A DNA stretch of 64,000 bases from positions 95,974,587-96,038,586 of the forward strand of contig CM043966.1 of the NCBI GenBank assembly GCA_014529385.2. The letters are read 5' to 3'. Below the pieces are notes generated by a model. It worked only from the letters and a program-made list of their open reading frames with translations, did no database searches and had not been told where the DNA came from. Source of the DNA: Adiantum capillus-veneris. Its lineage: Eukaryota; Streptophyta; Polypodiopsida; Polypodiales; Pteridaceae. The stretch's first letter is position 1; every line of letters begins with the position of its first letter. The translations under genes were made by a program, and so were the position numbers. Shown here one piece after another: positions 34,416 to 45,708 of this stretch.

Positions 34416-37400
34416 CTCTTTACAATATCAAGAAGCTGGATGGAACCAATTTCCCATTGTGGAAGAAGCAGATTTGGCATGTGTTGGTACAAAAGAAGCA
34501 GATAAAACCTATAAAGCTCAAGGGGATAAAACCAGAAGATATGGACGAAGATGAATGGATGAATTGGCACTTTCTACCATTATGTTGACTTTGGCATAAA
34601 ACGTTTACTTCAATGTAACAGACGAGATGTCGGCTTATCAAGCATGGTTAAAGCTGAGTGATCTTTATGAGAAGCAGAGTGCAGCTTCACAAATATACTG
34701 GCTTAAGAAGCTTGTTGACTTGAAGATGAAAGAAGGGACACCTATGTCCAATCATCTGAATGAATTCAACACAATCTATAGTCAGTTGTCAGCTCAAGGT
34801 GTCAAGTTTGATGAACCTGTTAGAGCTATGTTCCTGTTGATCACATTGCCGGAAAGTTGGGACACTTTTCGCACACCTTTGAGTAATTCTGCACCTCCAG
34901 ATGGTTTGAACATAGCAAGTGTAGAAGGAAGTTTGCTTACTGAAGAAACCAATAGAAAGACAATGGACAAAGGCAAAGGAACGGCCTTAGTTGTCAGGGG
35001 AAGGACCAAAGAAAAGTACAAAGGTGGAAAGAGGAATCAGTCTCGTAGCAAGTCCCGCAGTGCTAAAGGCAAGAGTGACATAGAATGCTACCATTGTGGC
35101 AAGAAGGGTCACATGAAAAGAGACTGCAGAGAATGGAAAGCAAAAAAAGGCAAAGAGAAAGCTGAAGACCATGGTGAGAAGAACAAGTCCTCAGTGAAGA
35201 TTCAAGAAATAAATGTGACAAACATTGTTGCAGAGGATGACAGTCTAGTGTCAGGAGACATCTACTTCTTGAAGAATACAATGGACTCAGCTCTTCTTAC
35301 AGCATCTGATGGAAATGCACTGAGTGACTGGATTATAGACTCAAGGGCATCACTTCATGTGTCTCCAAACAAGGAGTGGTTTACCTCTTATGTGACCACT
35401 AAAGATCATGTTCGGCTAGGCAATGGGCAGACATATGAGATCTTAGGTGTTGGAGATGTTCAATTGAAGTTTCAGAATGGCTCTTCTTTCACGTTGAAGA
35501 ATGTGAGACATGTTTCCGCAATTACAAAGAGCTTGATCAGCACAGGTTTACTTGATGATGCTGGCTACGTCACCACTTTTGGACAGAACATGTGGAAGAT
35601 ATCTAAGGGTTCTATGACAGTAGCACATGGAGTAAAGTCTGGAGGACTTTACATGATTTATATATCAAATGTCTCTAAAAATGTAATCAATGTAATCGAG
35701 CAGCCGAACGTTTCTTTGTGGCATAGCCGGTTAGGACATATGTCCAAGAAGGGAATAGAAATCTTGTCTCGTTCTGGATATTTGCCTGGCTTTTCATTTA
35801 ATGATTTTGAATTCTGTGAACATTGTCTGTATGGTAAGCAAACACAGCAGCCACATAAGCATAGAAGCAGTAGAAGAGATACACAGTTGGCACTTGTTCA
35901 TAGTGATTTGTGTGGACCTATGCCTAACCTATCTCTAGGAGGAGCTTCTTACTTTATGACATTTATAGATGATTACTCGAGGAAAGTATGGGTTTACTTT
36001 CTCAAGCACAAGGATGAAGCGTTTAGTGTTTTCAAAACGTTTGTGACACTTGTGGAGAATCAGAGTGGCATGAAGCTTAAATGCTTACGCACTGACAATG
36101 GTGGAGAGTATGTTTCAAAGTCCTTTCAGGACTTTTGTGAGTCAAAAGGTATAAAACGTGAACTTACTGCTCCTTACAATCCTCCTCAAAATGGTGTTGC
36201 TGAGAGGATGAATAGGACCATACAAGAGAAGGTCAGAAGTATGTTGTCTAATGCACAGCTGCCAAATGGGTTTTGGGCTGAAGCTGTATCAACAGCTGTT
36301 CGTCTTGTAAATAGATCTCCTAGCAAGGTTTTGCAGAACGATTCAGTGCCAGAGATGGTATGGTCAGGCAAAATGCCCTCATACAAGCATCTCAGAGTCT
36401 TTGGCTGTGAGGCATATACTCACGTTCCAAAGGAATTTAGGAACAAACTTGAGCCAAAGAGTAGAAAGTGCATCTTTCTAGGCTATGGTAATTCTTGTGA
36501 GATGGGGTACAGACTTTGGGATCCCGAATCCAGAAAGGTTGTCCGCAGCAATGATGTTCACTTTAATGAATCCAAATATCATTCTAAACCAGAGAGGGTT
36601 GAGGAGATTAGAAGAGTTGTCTTCCAAGAAGATGGACCTGCACGTGCAAGACAAAATGTCAGGGCTCAAGAGGAGCAAGGACAGGATAGAGTGGAACCAC
36701 AGGTTGTGGCTGAGCCTGAGCCACCTATTGTGCGTAGATCTGGACGTGTCACGCGACCTCCTGATAGGTTTGTTCCATCTATGAACTATGTCATGTTGAC
36801 TGATTGCAATGAGCCTTCATGTTACAAGGCAGCAGTGCAAATGAAGGACTCCGGGAATTGGCAATTGGCCATGCAATCAGAGATGACAGCTCTACATAAA
36901 AACAAGACATGGAAGCTAGTTAAATTACCACAGGGCAAAAAGGCTCTACCTTGTAAATGGGTTTACAGGTATAAGATCACTGCTCATGATAGTCAGCCAA
37001 AGTACAAAGCAAGGCTTGTTGCCAAGGGCTTTAAGCAAGAACAAGGCATTGACTTTGATGAAGTCTTCTCTCCGGTGGTCAAGATGACTACATTGAGATG
37101 CTTTCTTGCATTGGTTGCCATATTAGATTTGGTGTTGCACCAAATGGATGTCAAGACAGCGTTCTTGCATGGTGATTTAGATGTGGAAATTTACATGCAG
37201 CAGCCAGAAGGGTTTGTTGAGAAAGTCAAGGAAGATTGGGTATGCCAGTTGTTAAAGAGTCTTTATGGCTTAAAACAATCACCGAGGGCATGGTACCATA
37301 AATTCCACAAGTTTATGCTTTCTCAAGGCTACAAACGTAGTGAGTTTGATCACTATCTATATACAAAGAAGGCTAAGGATGGTAGTTGGCTGATCCTTAT

Positions 37401-38364
37401 TTTGTATGTGGATGACATGTTGATTGCTGGCAAGCACTTGGAAGAAATTTCAGCTTTAAAGTCAAAGATGGTAAAATCGTTTGACATGAAAGACATGGGT
37501 GAGGCAAGTCATATACTTGGTATGCGCATTGAGAGAGACAGATCAAAGAAGTTGATTTGGTTATATCAAACAGAGTATATTGACAAGGTTTTGCAACGTT
37601 TCAATATGGAGAAGGGAAAGGCATTGAGTGTTCCATTGCCACCATATGTGAAACTTAGCAAACAAGATTGTCCTGTGTCTGAGGAAGAACAGGCTGAAAT
37701 GGATAAGATTCCATATGCGTCTACAGTGGATAGTTTGATGTATGCAATGATTGCTACTCGCCCAGACATTGCATTTGCAGTGGGAGTAGTAAGTCGATAC
37801 ATGTCAAACCCAGGCAAGAAACATTGGGAGGCAGTGAAAGGAATATTGAGATACCTGAAAGCTACGAAGAGTATGCGTATATGCTATGGGAGTCAGGAGC
37901 TAAGTGTAAAGGGTTTTACAGACTCAGATTATGCAGGTGACTTAGACAACCGAAGGTCTACGTTAGGGTATGTCTTTACATTGGCTGGTGGAGCAGTATC
38001 ATGGCGTTCTAGATTACAAGATTGTGTTACTCATTCTACTACAGAGGCTGAATATGTTGCAGCATCAGAGACATGCAAAGAATCAATTTGGCTTAATCGA
38101 CTAGTAACAGACTTGGGAATAAAAGAAGAGATGCCTGTGTTATATTGTGATAGTCAAAGTGCTATACAATTGGTTCGCAATCCAGTTTATCACTCAAAGA
38201 CAAAGCATGTGGATGTGAAGTATCATTTCATCAGGGAAATGCTCGAGGATAAGCAACTTCAGCTTGTCAAAGTTCACACCACAGAAAATCCTATTGATCT
38301 ACTTACAAAAGGACTTCCCTCAGAGAGCTTTGCGCATTTTCGCAAGCAGTTAGGTGTAGGGTAG
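34416..38364 (+). pseudogene. Copia C gag-pol polyprotein, gag disrupted and protease mutated
   Basis: The gag N-terminus (KLDGTNFPLWKKQIWHVL) is readable from 34416 but leaves frame near 34,565. A TAA at 34597-34599 follows in the main frame. From 34627 there is a 1,245-codon open frame. It has UBN2 gag, zinc knuckle CYHCGKKGHMKRDC (near residue 154), protease, integrase with WHSRLGHM and CEHCLYGKQ and DDE residues in VHSDLCGP, RTDNGGEY and GVAERMN, reverse transcriptase with YVDDML, and RNase H with STTEAEYVAA and CDSQSAIQLV. The protease site reads WIIDSRASLH: the Gly of D-S-G is Arg, so it is probably inactive. Pol is otherwise complete. Confidence 0.93.
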
Positions 38365-38453
38365 TACATCACTTCTCTACATCTCTTGTATATTAGCTTG
38401 TATAGTAGCTTCTCTCACACTTAAAGTACCACATTGGACTTTAAGTGGGAGGT

Positions 38454-38645
38454 TGTTGGGGTATAAAGCCCAATGTGGTCGCCCAGGTAAGTGGGCGGGC
38501 CGCCAGGTATGTACACATATTGTTTTGTAAAAACCTAATAAGAACTCACTATGCTCTACACATTACAGTAGAGCGAGTTCACCATATCGTCGTGCCCTTC
38601 TTCTCGCACTCTCTCTAGCGTCGCACTTCCGCTCGTACTCCTTCA
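38454..38645 (+). repeat. 3' LTR of copia C
   Basis: Matches 33153-33344 with C/G, T/C and C/A differences. Confidence 0.93.
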
Positions 38646-38839
38646 AAAAGAATCCAAGGTGTGTCTACAACCTATAAAAGAGTCTTGCAAAGCCTTGAGT
38701 GCTAATAAGATATTAGTGTGTGTATTGACTAATAAGAGATTATTGTGTTTATGATTAGTGTGACCGATTGCGCGATCACTTGGACGGCCATTGGGGTCTA
38801 ATACGTCACCTACGACTTAATCATGGAGGTATGTTTATG

Positions 38840-39480
38840 TTTTTGTGTTGATTACTGTTTAATTTAACATAATTAGTGTTAGCTTGTGTAATTGGCTTGT
38901 GCACACACTAATTAGTGTGTGTTAACATACACTAATTAGTGTGTGCATTGGCTTGTGTAATTGGCTTGTGTGATTAGTGTGTGATTGACTAATTGACCAA
39001 TGCACATACACACTAATTACACACTAATTAGTGTGCGCATTGGCCAATCACATTGGTCAATGCACACACTAATCACACAATAAATAGTGTGTGTTAACAC
39101 ACACTAATTAGTGTGTGCATTGGCCAATGCCATTGACCAATGCACACACTAATCTCAAACTAATTAGTGTGTACGTTGACCAATCCAATTGACAGAGGCA
39201 CACACTAATTACACACTAATTAGTGTGCGCATTGGTCAATCACATTGGTCAATGCACACACTAATCACACAGTAGATAGTGTGTGTTAACACACACTAAT
39301 TAGTGTGTGCACTGGCCAATCCCATTGACCAATGCACACACTAATCACACACTAATTAGTGTGTACATTGACCAATCACATTGGCCAATGCACACACTAA
39401 TCACACACTAATTAGTATATGCATTGACCAATCACATTGGCCAATGCACACACTAATTAGTGTGTGCATGGCCAATCCCA
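38840..39480. repeat. Dense palindromic array of ACACACTAATTAGTGTGTG and CATTGGCCAATG units
   Basis: About ten copies of CACACTAATTAGTGTG-type dyads alternate with TTGGCCAATCACATTGGCCAA-type dyads, joined into super-units of about 100 bp. Halves of each dyad also occur alone. A shorter satellite of TAATTAGTGTGTG units resumes at 39,598-39,680. The array sits between the minus-strand ORF remnant at 33.0 kb and the plus-strand TNP2 segment at 40.4 kb. Confidence 0.9.
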
Positions 39481-39659
39481 AATTTAACATATTAGGTTTT
39501 GCAAGTAATAAATTTAACAAATTTGACAAATTTCACAAGTTTAGATTTTGCAAGTAACTAATAATTAACAAATTTAGGTTTTGGTCTATCTTTACTTACA
39601 CTAATTAGTGTGTGTAAAGAACACATGCACTAATTAGTGTGTAAAGAACACATGCACTA

Positions 39660-39741
39660 ATTAGTGTGTGTAATTAGTGTGTGTGTGTCTGTGTGTATGC
39701 ATGTGTATGCATGCGTGTGTATGAGTGTATGCATGTGTGTA

Positions 39742-39800
<59 letters not shown>

Positions 39801-39815
39801 ATGTGTGTGTATGCG
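39660..39815. repeat. (GT)n microsatellite with GCATGTGTAT interruptions
   Basis: Imperfect GT repeats from 39664, pure from about 39745 to 39799. Confidence 0.9.
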
Positions 39816-40379
39816 TGTGAAAAAATCAAAAAACATAACAACAAAACTTACATGGAATTGAAGATCTTGTTGGGAGAGGGTAGGAGAGTGGAAGAGTAGA
39901 GATGGTGGAGAGTAGAAGAGTAGAGATGGAGGAAGAGCTCAAGGTTGTGAGGTTCGCGCTCTCGGCTTTTGTGGAGAAGACGATGAAATTCGAAGTTTAG
40001 GGTTTTGAACTTCGCGGGGCACATGGGTGCCCCTATTTATAAAAAATTTTGAAAATTGAATTTCCGCTCATATTACCGCATTACCACATCCGTTACCGCG
40101 TTCATTACCGCAAATATTACCGCAGCACAATTTCGGCCCATCCACACAGATGGCCACGTTCTGACATTATTACTATTGATTTTCAAAATCTATTGGTACT
40201 ATGTTTTTTATAAAATGTATATAAAATGAAAATATTCCTAGTACTTTGAAAATGACATTTTTACCTAAAAGTTTTGATTACCGTGCATGTTAAATTTATT
40301 TATTTTTACTTTTTATTGATATTTTATTAATCTTTTTTGGTAATTTGATTTTAATTAGTATATGTAATTTATTAATGTA

Positions 40380-41335
40380 GGTTGCTTGGGATGATTTTGG
40401 TCCGTCCACTGAACCGGATAGATCACGGTGGTTGGTCGAGCGATTACCATGCCCATGCGTGCGGTGCAAATGCGCCATTGCTCGACTTCAACGGATATGC
40501 TTGAGCCATGTAGAAGATTATGGACTATGGGACGATCCTCGCAAGCGTGCACGGATGAAAACAAACGATCCGCGAATTGTAGCGGCTATTGACGTCACCC
40601 CTCATTGGCGTGTGGTTGGTGGAGGAGAGGAAAGGAGAGTGGAAGAGCGCATGTGCCAGGAATCCATTAGAGAGGGAGAAAGCACATCAAATCATCCAAC
40701 TGCTGCTCCCTCTACGAGTGACCACATCCCATCTCCTTACGTGGATGCAGAAGACGACCATTTGCATAGAATGGTTGAGGATCTCCTTGCACGAGAGGAG
40801 GAGCATGAGCCAGAGTGTGCATGCAAAGAAGCTTCCGAAAGAACGAGGAGTGAGCTACTTGATTCGACACACACCGCACTATATGATAGATGCTCTTACT
40901 CCATTTTAAGGGCATCTCTCGAAGTCTTTAACCTTCAGGCGATGTTTGGATGGAGCAATGCTAGTGTCGACGCATTTTTGAGGTATGTCTATAGATTGTG
41001 AAGGATGCTTGTGGAGTGCATAAATTAGCTTCTAATGTACTTTCTTCTTGTGATAGATTGCCAAGAAAGATGCTGCCAGCTGGCAATCACATGCCAGAGA
41101 ATAGACGAAAAGCATGCGAAGTGGTGACTACATTAGGGATGTATTATGATCGCATTCATGCTTGCGTGAACGATTGTGTGCTCTTTCGTAATGAGTATGC
41201 CGATTGTGACACATGTCCATCGTGCGGGGAGCCTAGGTTCAAAGAAGGAATGCATAGCAACAGAATTCCACGTAAAGTTTTGAGGCATTTTCCACTCATC
41301 CCTCGCATCCAACACATGTTTAGATCGAAGGGTAC
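40380..41335 (+). pseudogene. CACTA-type TNP2 transposase, N-terminal fragment
   Basis: The first exon (about 40380-40982) contains a Cys-rich segment PCPCVRCKCAIARL like the transposase-associated domain. A 74-bp intron, GTATGT...TTGTGATAG (40983-41056), rejoins the frame. The second exon reads MPENRRKACEVVTTLGMYYD, then IHACVNDCVLFRNEYADCDT, CPSCG and KVLRHFPLIPRIQHMF, a clear TNP2 pattern. TNP2 is the DDE-type transposase of CACTA elements. The protein is cut short: after about 41,335 the frame runs without a stop into retroelement copy 2. The catalytic part is missing. Confidence 0.8.
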
Positions 41336-41909
41336 AATTTTGAAGGCCTATGAAGCTACGCTAAAATCCAATCAAACCCAAGAGGATAGATGGCTGACAT
41401 ATCCTCATCCAAGGTATGAAAAAGAGAGGTTGCAAATGTGCAAGGCGCTCATTTGGATGGCCCAAGCGCTTATGGGACCACATGTTCTAGATGCTCCAAA
41501 AACGGAGGTGCTAATCCGCAAAAAAAATCCAAGAATTTTAAAGCCATGGTATTGTAAATAGAGAGGAAGAGCTAGGAGTAGAGGCACCTTTAGATACAAG
41601 GGAAGTAGCCAATACCACAGATGGGGTGGGCTCACAAGCAGTAATGCCAATTCCGGAGGTAGAAGAACCGTGGCCACAATCCTTATGGGAATCGATCAGA
41701 ACCAAAAAGATGGTAGTGCTACTTTACAATTAGCACCTATCTTTGAGATAAACATGGATCGCAAATTTTTCCCAGGGGATATAAGATCTCTATATGGGGA
41801 TGTCGGGTCTGTCACATCTGAAGAGAGTAAACCATGCTCTCTAAAGACTTTGCCATCTTTCATAGGAGAACTAGAAACAAAATCGGAGATTAAAATGGTA
41901 CCTTCTTAG
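41336..41909 (+). pseudogene. Linker segment of copy 2, fused in frame to TNP2
   Basis: RWLTYPHPRYEKERLQMCKA parallels RWVTHPYPELEKQRLEMCKQ of copy 1. The frame from the TNP2 second exon ends at TAG 41559-41561. The rest continues in other frames, with IRSLYGDVGSVTSEESKPCS and LPSFIGELETKSEI conserved with copy 1. Confidence 0.65.
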
Positions 41910-42099
41910 TGGAAAGTCACACCAAAAATGATGGATACCAAGAGCTTGCATGAATTGATGTCTTCTCCTATACAATGCACACTTTATCTCTTAGAGTTGC
42001 TAAAAATTAGACCCCATCAATAGGGCCAAATGGGCAAAAACCTGGAAAACATGGGGTTGAAAATCCCTTTCACATGACCAACTTCCTGACACAAAAACA

Positions 42100-42955
42100 T
42101 GGATGACACCTCGCCTAAGAAACCACAGACAAAGCCAGTACCAGTAAATAACATGGGTGACTACTGTGAAGGAGAAGAAGGAAACACCACCTTACCACTT
42201 AAGTACAAAGGAGTAAACATAAATGCTATATTAGATAGTGGGGCAGGAATTGCCATTGCAACCAAAGAAATATAGAAAAAATGGAAAAAGCTTGCTCTTA
42301 CAAAAACTCGATTGAAATTGCAATTAGCGCGGATGTATACGTGGAGAGACCAATTGGAATATTAGAACAAATCATTGTATCCTCATGTGGCATAGCATAC
42401 CTTTGCCATAATGAATTTTGACAAAAGCAGCAACTTTGACATCATATTGGGCAGACCATTCATATGATAGTTCAAAATGGTACAAGATTGGGGCTATGAC
42501 TATATCTACTTGAGACACAAGAGGTCACTAAAAAAATTAGTGTCAAAGATCATAATTATAGAGATGCAGAGCGAACCCCGAGGGAAGAATTACACTCCAC
42601 ACTGAACAAGAAACATGGATAACTGCTTGGTTGCAAAACAAAGCGCATATTGGGCGGAGCTTCGGGGTGTGGAAGTCTTAGAAAGGAAGATTTCATCCTA
42701 GAGCGTTCAATAGAAGATGAAGATTATATTAAGGAACCATTTCCAGAGAACTTGTTTGAACCCTTTGGATGGGATCAAATACTGGCAACCCTTGATGTTT
42801 GTGTAAAGAAGGTAACCAACACCAAATTTTGTGATGAAGATGGCTATTATATAACTCCCTTGTTTACGATAAAGGTGTTGAAGGAAGCTAACGACGTCTG
42901 TGAGTGTGAAACAAGAAAACCAGTGGCTATGTCATTGAGTATGAGGCAGAAGTGA
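42100..42955 (+). pseudogene. Protease region and Glu/Asp-rich linker of copy 2
   Basis: A retropepsin signature AILDSGAGIAIATKE lies near 42,220-42,265, followed by a stop. VSSCGIAY and GRPFI-like remnants follow. The segment at 42650-42955 reads EDEDYIKEPFPENLFEPFGW, then DVCVKKVTNTKFCDEDGYYI, equivalent to residues 180-225 of the copy 1 protease ORF. Several frameshifts are present. Confidence 0.65.
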
Positions 42956-43108
42956 AAACAAAGGAAGTAGAGCAACAACTAGTATATGTCATCTTTGACA
43001 TACTCGAAGAATCAACAAACATCGTTTCAAAGAAGCAGACTAAAAAAAACGCAAATAAAAGCAGATAAAGAAGAAAAGTTTCAAAGCTTCGCGTTAATTG
43101 TTTAGCAA

Positions 43109-43384
43109 ATGCAAGATCAAGAGAGGAACAGGGACAAGGAAGAAGATCCATTGTCTCCTACGACGATCAAATTCAACATATGCGGAGAAACAAGACTCAA
43201 AGTCACATGTTCAGTTGTGATAGATCCAAAAGCAATAAATAATCTAATGTCTTATGATACGTGGATAATGATGGGAAAGCCGCCAATCACCGAGCTAGAG
43301 GAGATTGTATACAAAAGTTCAAAAATGCCAATTCCTAGCTTTGGCATGACAGAAGTCATACTCAAATTGAGTACCGGGGAATAA
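43109..43384 (+). pseudogene. Second protease-like domain of copy 2
   Basis: IKFNICGETRLKVTCSVVID then NLMSYDTWIMMGKPPITEL matches the degenerate second domain of copy 1 (IDTNSTTNVMSYGMWLLLGK). The catalytic D-[ST]-G is again absent (IDPKAINN), so the loss predates the split of these copies. Confidence 0.55.
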
Positions 43385-43639
43385 ACATAAGAGACTCCCA
43401 TCATATCAAAGAGAGTCTAATCCTAATAGAAAGCTGGAAGACCATCTGTTTTCAACCACAAGGAAAATCTTCAACGACACCATCAAAAGCCCCAAAAGCT
43501 CCTAAAGTCAATGCAAAAAAGGAGCAAACAAGCATAGCAGAAAAAGGTAAACCTAAGGTAAAATTTGAAGTATATCAACCTCGCAAGACAAATTTACCTT
43601 CAACGAGCCTCAATCAAAATTCCCGTGAACCCTCTACAT

Positions 43640-44690
43640 CAAGAGCCACACCATTGACAATGCTATGGAAACCGAAGCAAAAAGTCTATCAACCAAAGTT
43701 TCCATCACAAAAAAGCATTCAGAAGAAGCCAAAGAGAATCAACCAAGTGTTAGTATCAAAAGAGCACATCCAAGTCAAAGATCCAATTTGGATACATGAA
43801 GCACAAGTTCAACCAGAACAACAAAAAGTGACAAGGTGGGTAGCATCAAAATCGAGTCAATCATTGCTCAGGGCTACTTCCAAGGAAATGCTAATGTTTG
43901 GGCCAAAAAGCCTAAAGTAACAGCCTGGATTTACTCGTGTCAATTAAAGAGTTCTACAAAGAGCAAGACAAACTATAAACACAAGATAAACAGCTCAATC
44001 ATGAGAAAGAACTACCATAAAAGGCAAAAGAAAACATCAAAGTAGCAAACAACGCGACAAGTTTAGGTACCAAACTCAGACCTCGGCAAAGCTACCCAAC
44101 ACAAACAAGTGAAACAGTGAATGATTCCAGTGAAGCTACTCAAAGCACAAGGATTTATGCAGGTAACACTCAAATATGATTACCAAACATTGTAGCTCAA
44201 TCTGGAATAACCAAGAGAAATCATGCAACACAAGCTTCTACCCAAAGGCAAGCAATGATAACCAACAGCCAATAGAAGCCAATTGCAACCACGGCTGCTG
44301 CAATCTACAGATGGATACCTCGTCATCAATTACAAAAGCAAGGCTTCTACAATGAAATCATCAAATCTAACTATCAAAGCCTAGTGTCCATCAAGTCATT
44401 GAGCAAAAGGAGCAAATACAAAAGACGGTCACACAAGGATCAAAAACAAGATGGGTTCAGAAATTGCTCGTGGAAACTCAAACACAAAGAACCCACACAC
44501 ATATTCAACTGCTTCTCATGCAAGATAAAGCAAAGGCTACATCAGTCCCTACAAGAGCTGAAGGACTTGTTTCACAAAGCAGTGTGAACATACGACAAGC
44601 AAGTCATGAGGAGTCAAAATATGCCAACCTACTCGACAAAATGGTGGCATCCAATGACCAACACAATGGAAGAAGCCTAAATTTCTAGAA
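43640..44690 (+). pseudogene. Trp-repeat C-terminal region of copy 2
   Basis: WKPKQKVYQPKFPSQKSIQK matches the copy 1 text at about residue 88 of its C-terminal segment. Modules AQGYFQGNANVWAKKPK (43.87 kb) and WIPRHQLQKQGFYNE (44.31 kb) correspond to the repeat modules of copy 1. Frame changes are frequent. Confidence 0.6.
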
Positions 44691-45699
44691 CTTATGGAAT
44701 TGGGTTTCTCGCCTTGAAAAGGTAAGTCCAAGTCGCCATTAAAAATACATGGCATAAAAGTCAGAGTCAGGCAGCTAATCCACTAATGAGCAAGGCGTTA
44801 GTCCTAAACCTTCATGTAATATTCTTAGTCTTAGTTATTCTAGGTACTACTCAAGATGAAAGAGTTGAGCATAATTACGTTGTGTCGCTCATTCTCGTAT
44901 GCATATAAAGTGGCCCATAATTGGCACTTTCATTAGGCACTCTACCTTTATTTCTCCCAAGCACTCACCTTGCATGACATGTACTTCAAGTGGAGCTTTT
45001 CAACTCCAATAAGAGCGTATACCAAAGGCAATTTTTTTCCCACTAGGTTTTTTCCTTTGGTCATCTAGGTTTTAGACCCTAATCTAGAATCACATCATCT
45101 TCTCGTATATATTCCTTCTACATAAAAAATGAGATATGGCTACCCAAATCAATCGACAAGGACTTGGAGCAAAAACTACAGGTCTTCATATACTTATCAA
45201 GAGAATCTTTTATTTCCAAGGTTGACAAAAATGCTCCATCAAACAATGGCAAGTCAAAGAATGGACTACAACGACAAGCAATGTCAAATTCCACAAGAGA
45301 TTCATCAACAACAATCAAAAGTAGCTCACACAGTGCTTCAACATTAGTGACCTATTGTAGACAAGTCAAATTTCAGTTGACATGGAAAGCAAACCCATCA
45401 TAAAGTCCACGCCACAAAGAGGGTTGGTTCTACAAATTCAAACACATCAAAATACATCTTCACGGCGGCCAAGACTGGCAACAAAGAGGAGAATGCAACA
45501 CAAGAAGAAAAGATGCCTCAACAATCAAAGCTCAAATCACGTATCAACAACACGGCAGCTATGCATCACTCAAGGAAGGGGGGGGAGCGTCATCAATGAC
45601 AATGCACTTCCCAAGATAAAGACCAACCTTGTAGACAAAGCTAAAGACAACCCTATGACAAGACTGCACAAGGTCGTGTCAAGGGACGACACGATTTAG
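44691..45699 (+). other. 3' non-coding region of copy 2
   Basis: Collinear, inverted, with 47.70-49.1 kb of copy 3. It has no enzyme motif. An open frame of 79 codons (45164-45403) has a counterpart in copy 3 but does not look selected (see rejected list). Polypurine tract TAAGGGGGAA at about 45699-45708. Confidence 0.6.
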
Positions 45700-45708
45700 T
45701 AAGGGGGA

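Larger units (their letters stand above)
33153..38645 (+). mobile_element. Element C: young Ty1/copia retrotransposon
   Basis: It has LTRs of 192 bp at 33153-33344 and 38454-38645 (TGTTGGGG to CTCCTTCA), with only three differences noticed by eye. The primer site TGGTATCAGAGC is at 33349-33360 and the polypurine tract AAGTGGGAGG just before 38454. The flanks gaaag (33148-33152) and aaaag (38646-38650) match at four of five bases and are the likely target duplication. It lies inside the GCGGTAA DNA transposon. Confidence 0.93.
31010..40292. mobile_element. DNA transposon with GCGGTAA subterminal repeats, interrupted by copia C
   Basis: The left end CACTATAACATATGCACGGTA (from 31010) and the right end TACCGTGCATGTTA (40279-40292) are inverted. 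Clusters of GCGGTAA or TTACCGC follow inside both ends: about eight between 31,095 and 31,235, and about five between 40,075 and 40,135. Without the copia insertion the element would be about 3.8 kb. Its start CACTA suggests, but does not prove, the CACTA superfamily. It carries a minus-strand decayed ORF and a palindromic array. Confidence 0.5.

Noticed and set aside
45164-45403. A 79-80 codon ORF downstream of the Trp repeats, present in both copy 2 (45164-45403) and copy 3 (48492-48250)
   Set aside because: The codon-by-codon comparison shows many amino-acid-changing differences and no excess of silent ones, and a codon insertion. It fits shared ancestry of non-coding DNA better than a conserved small protein.
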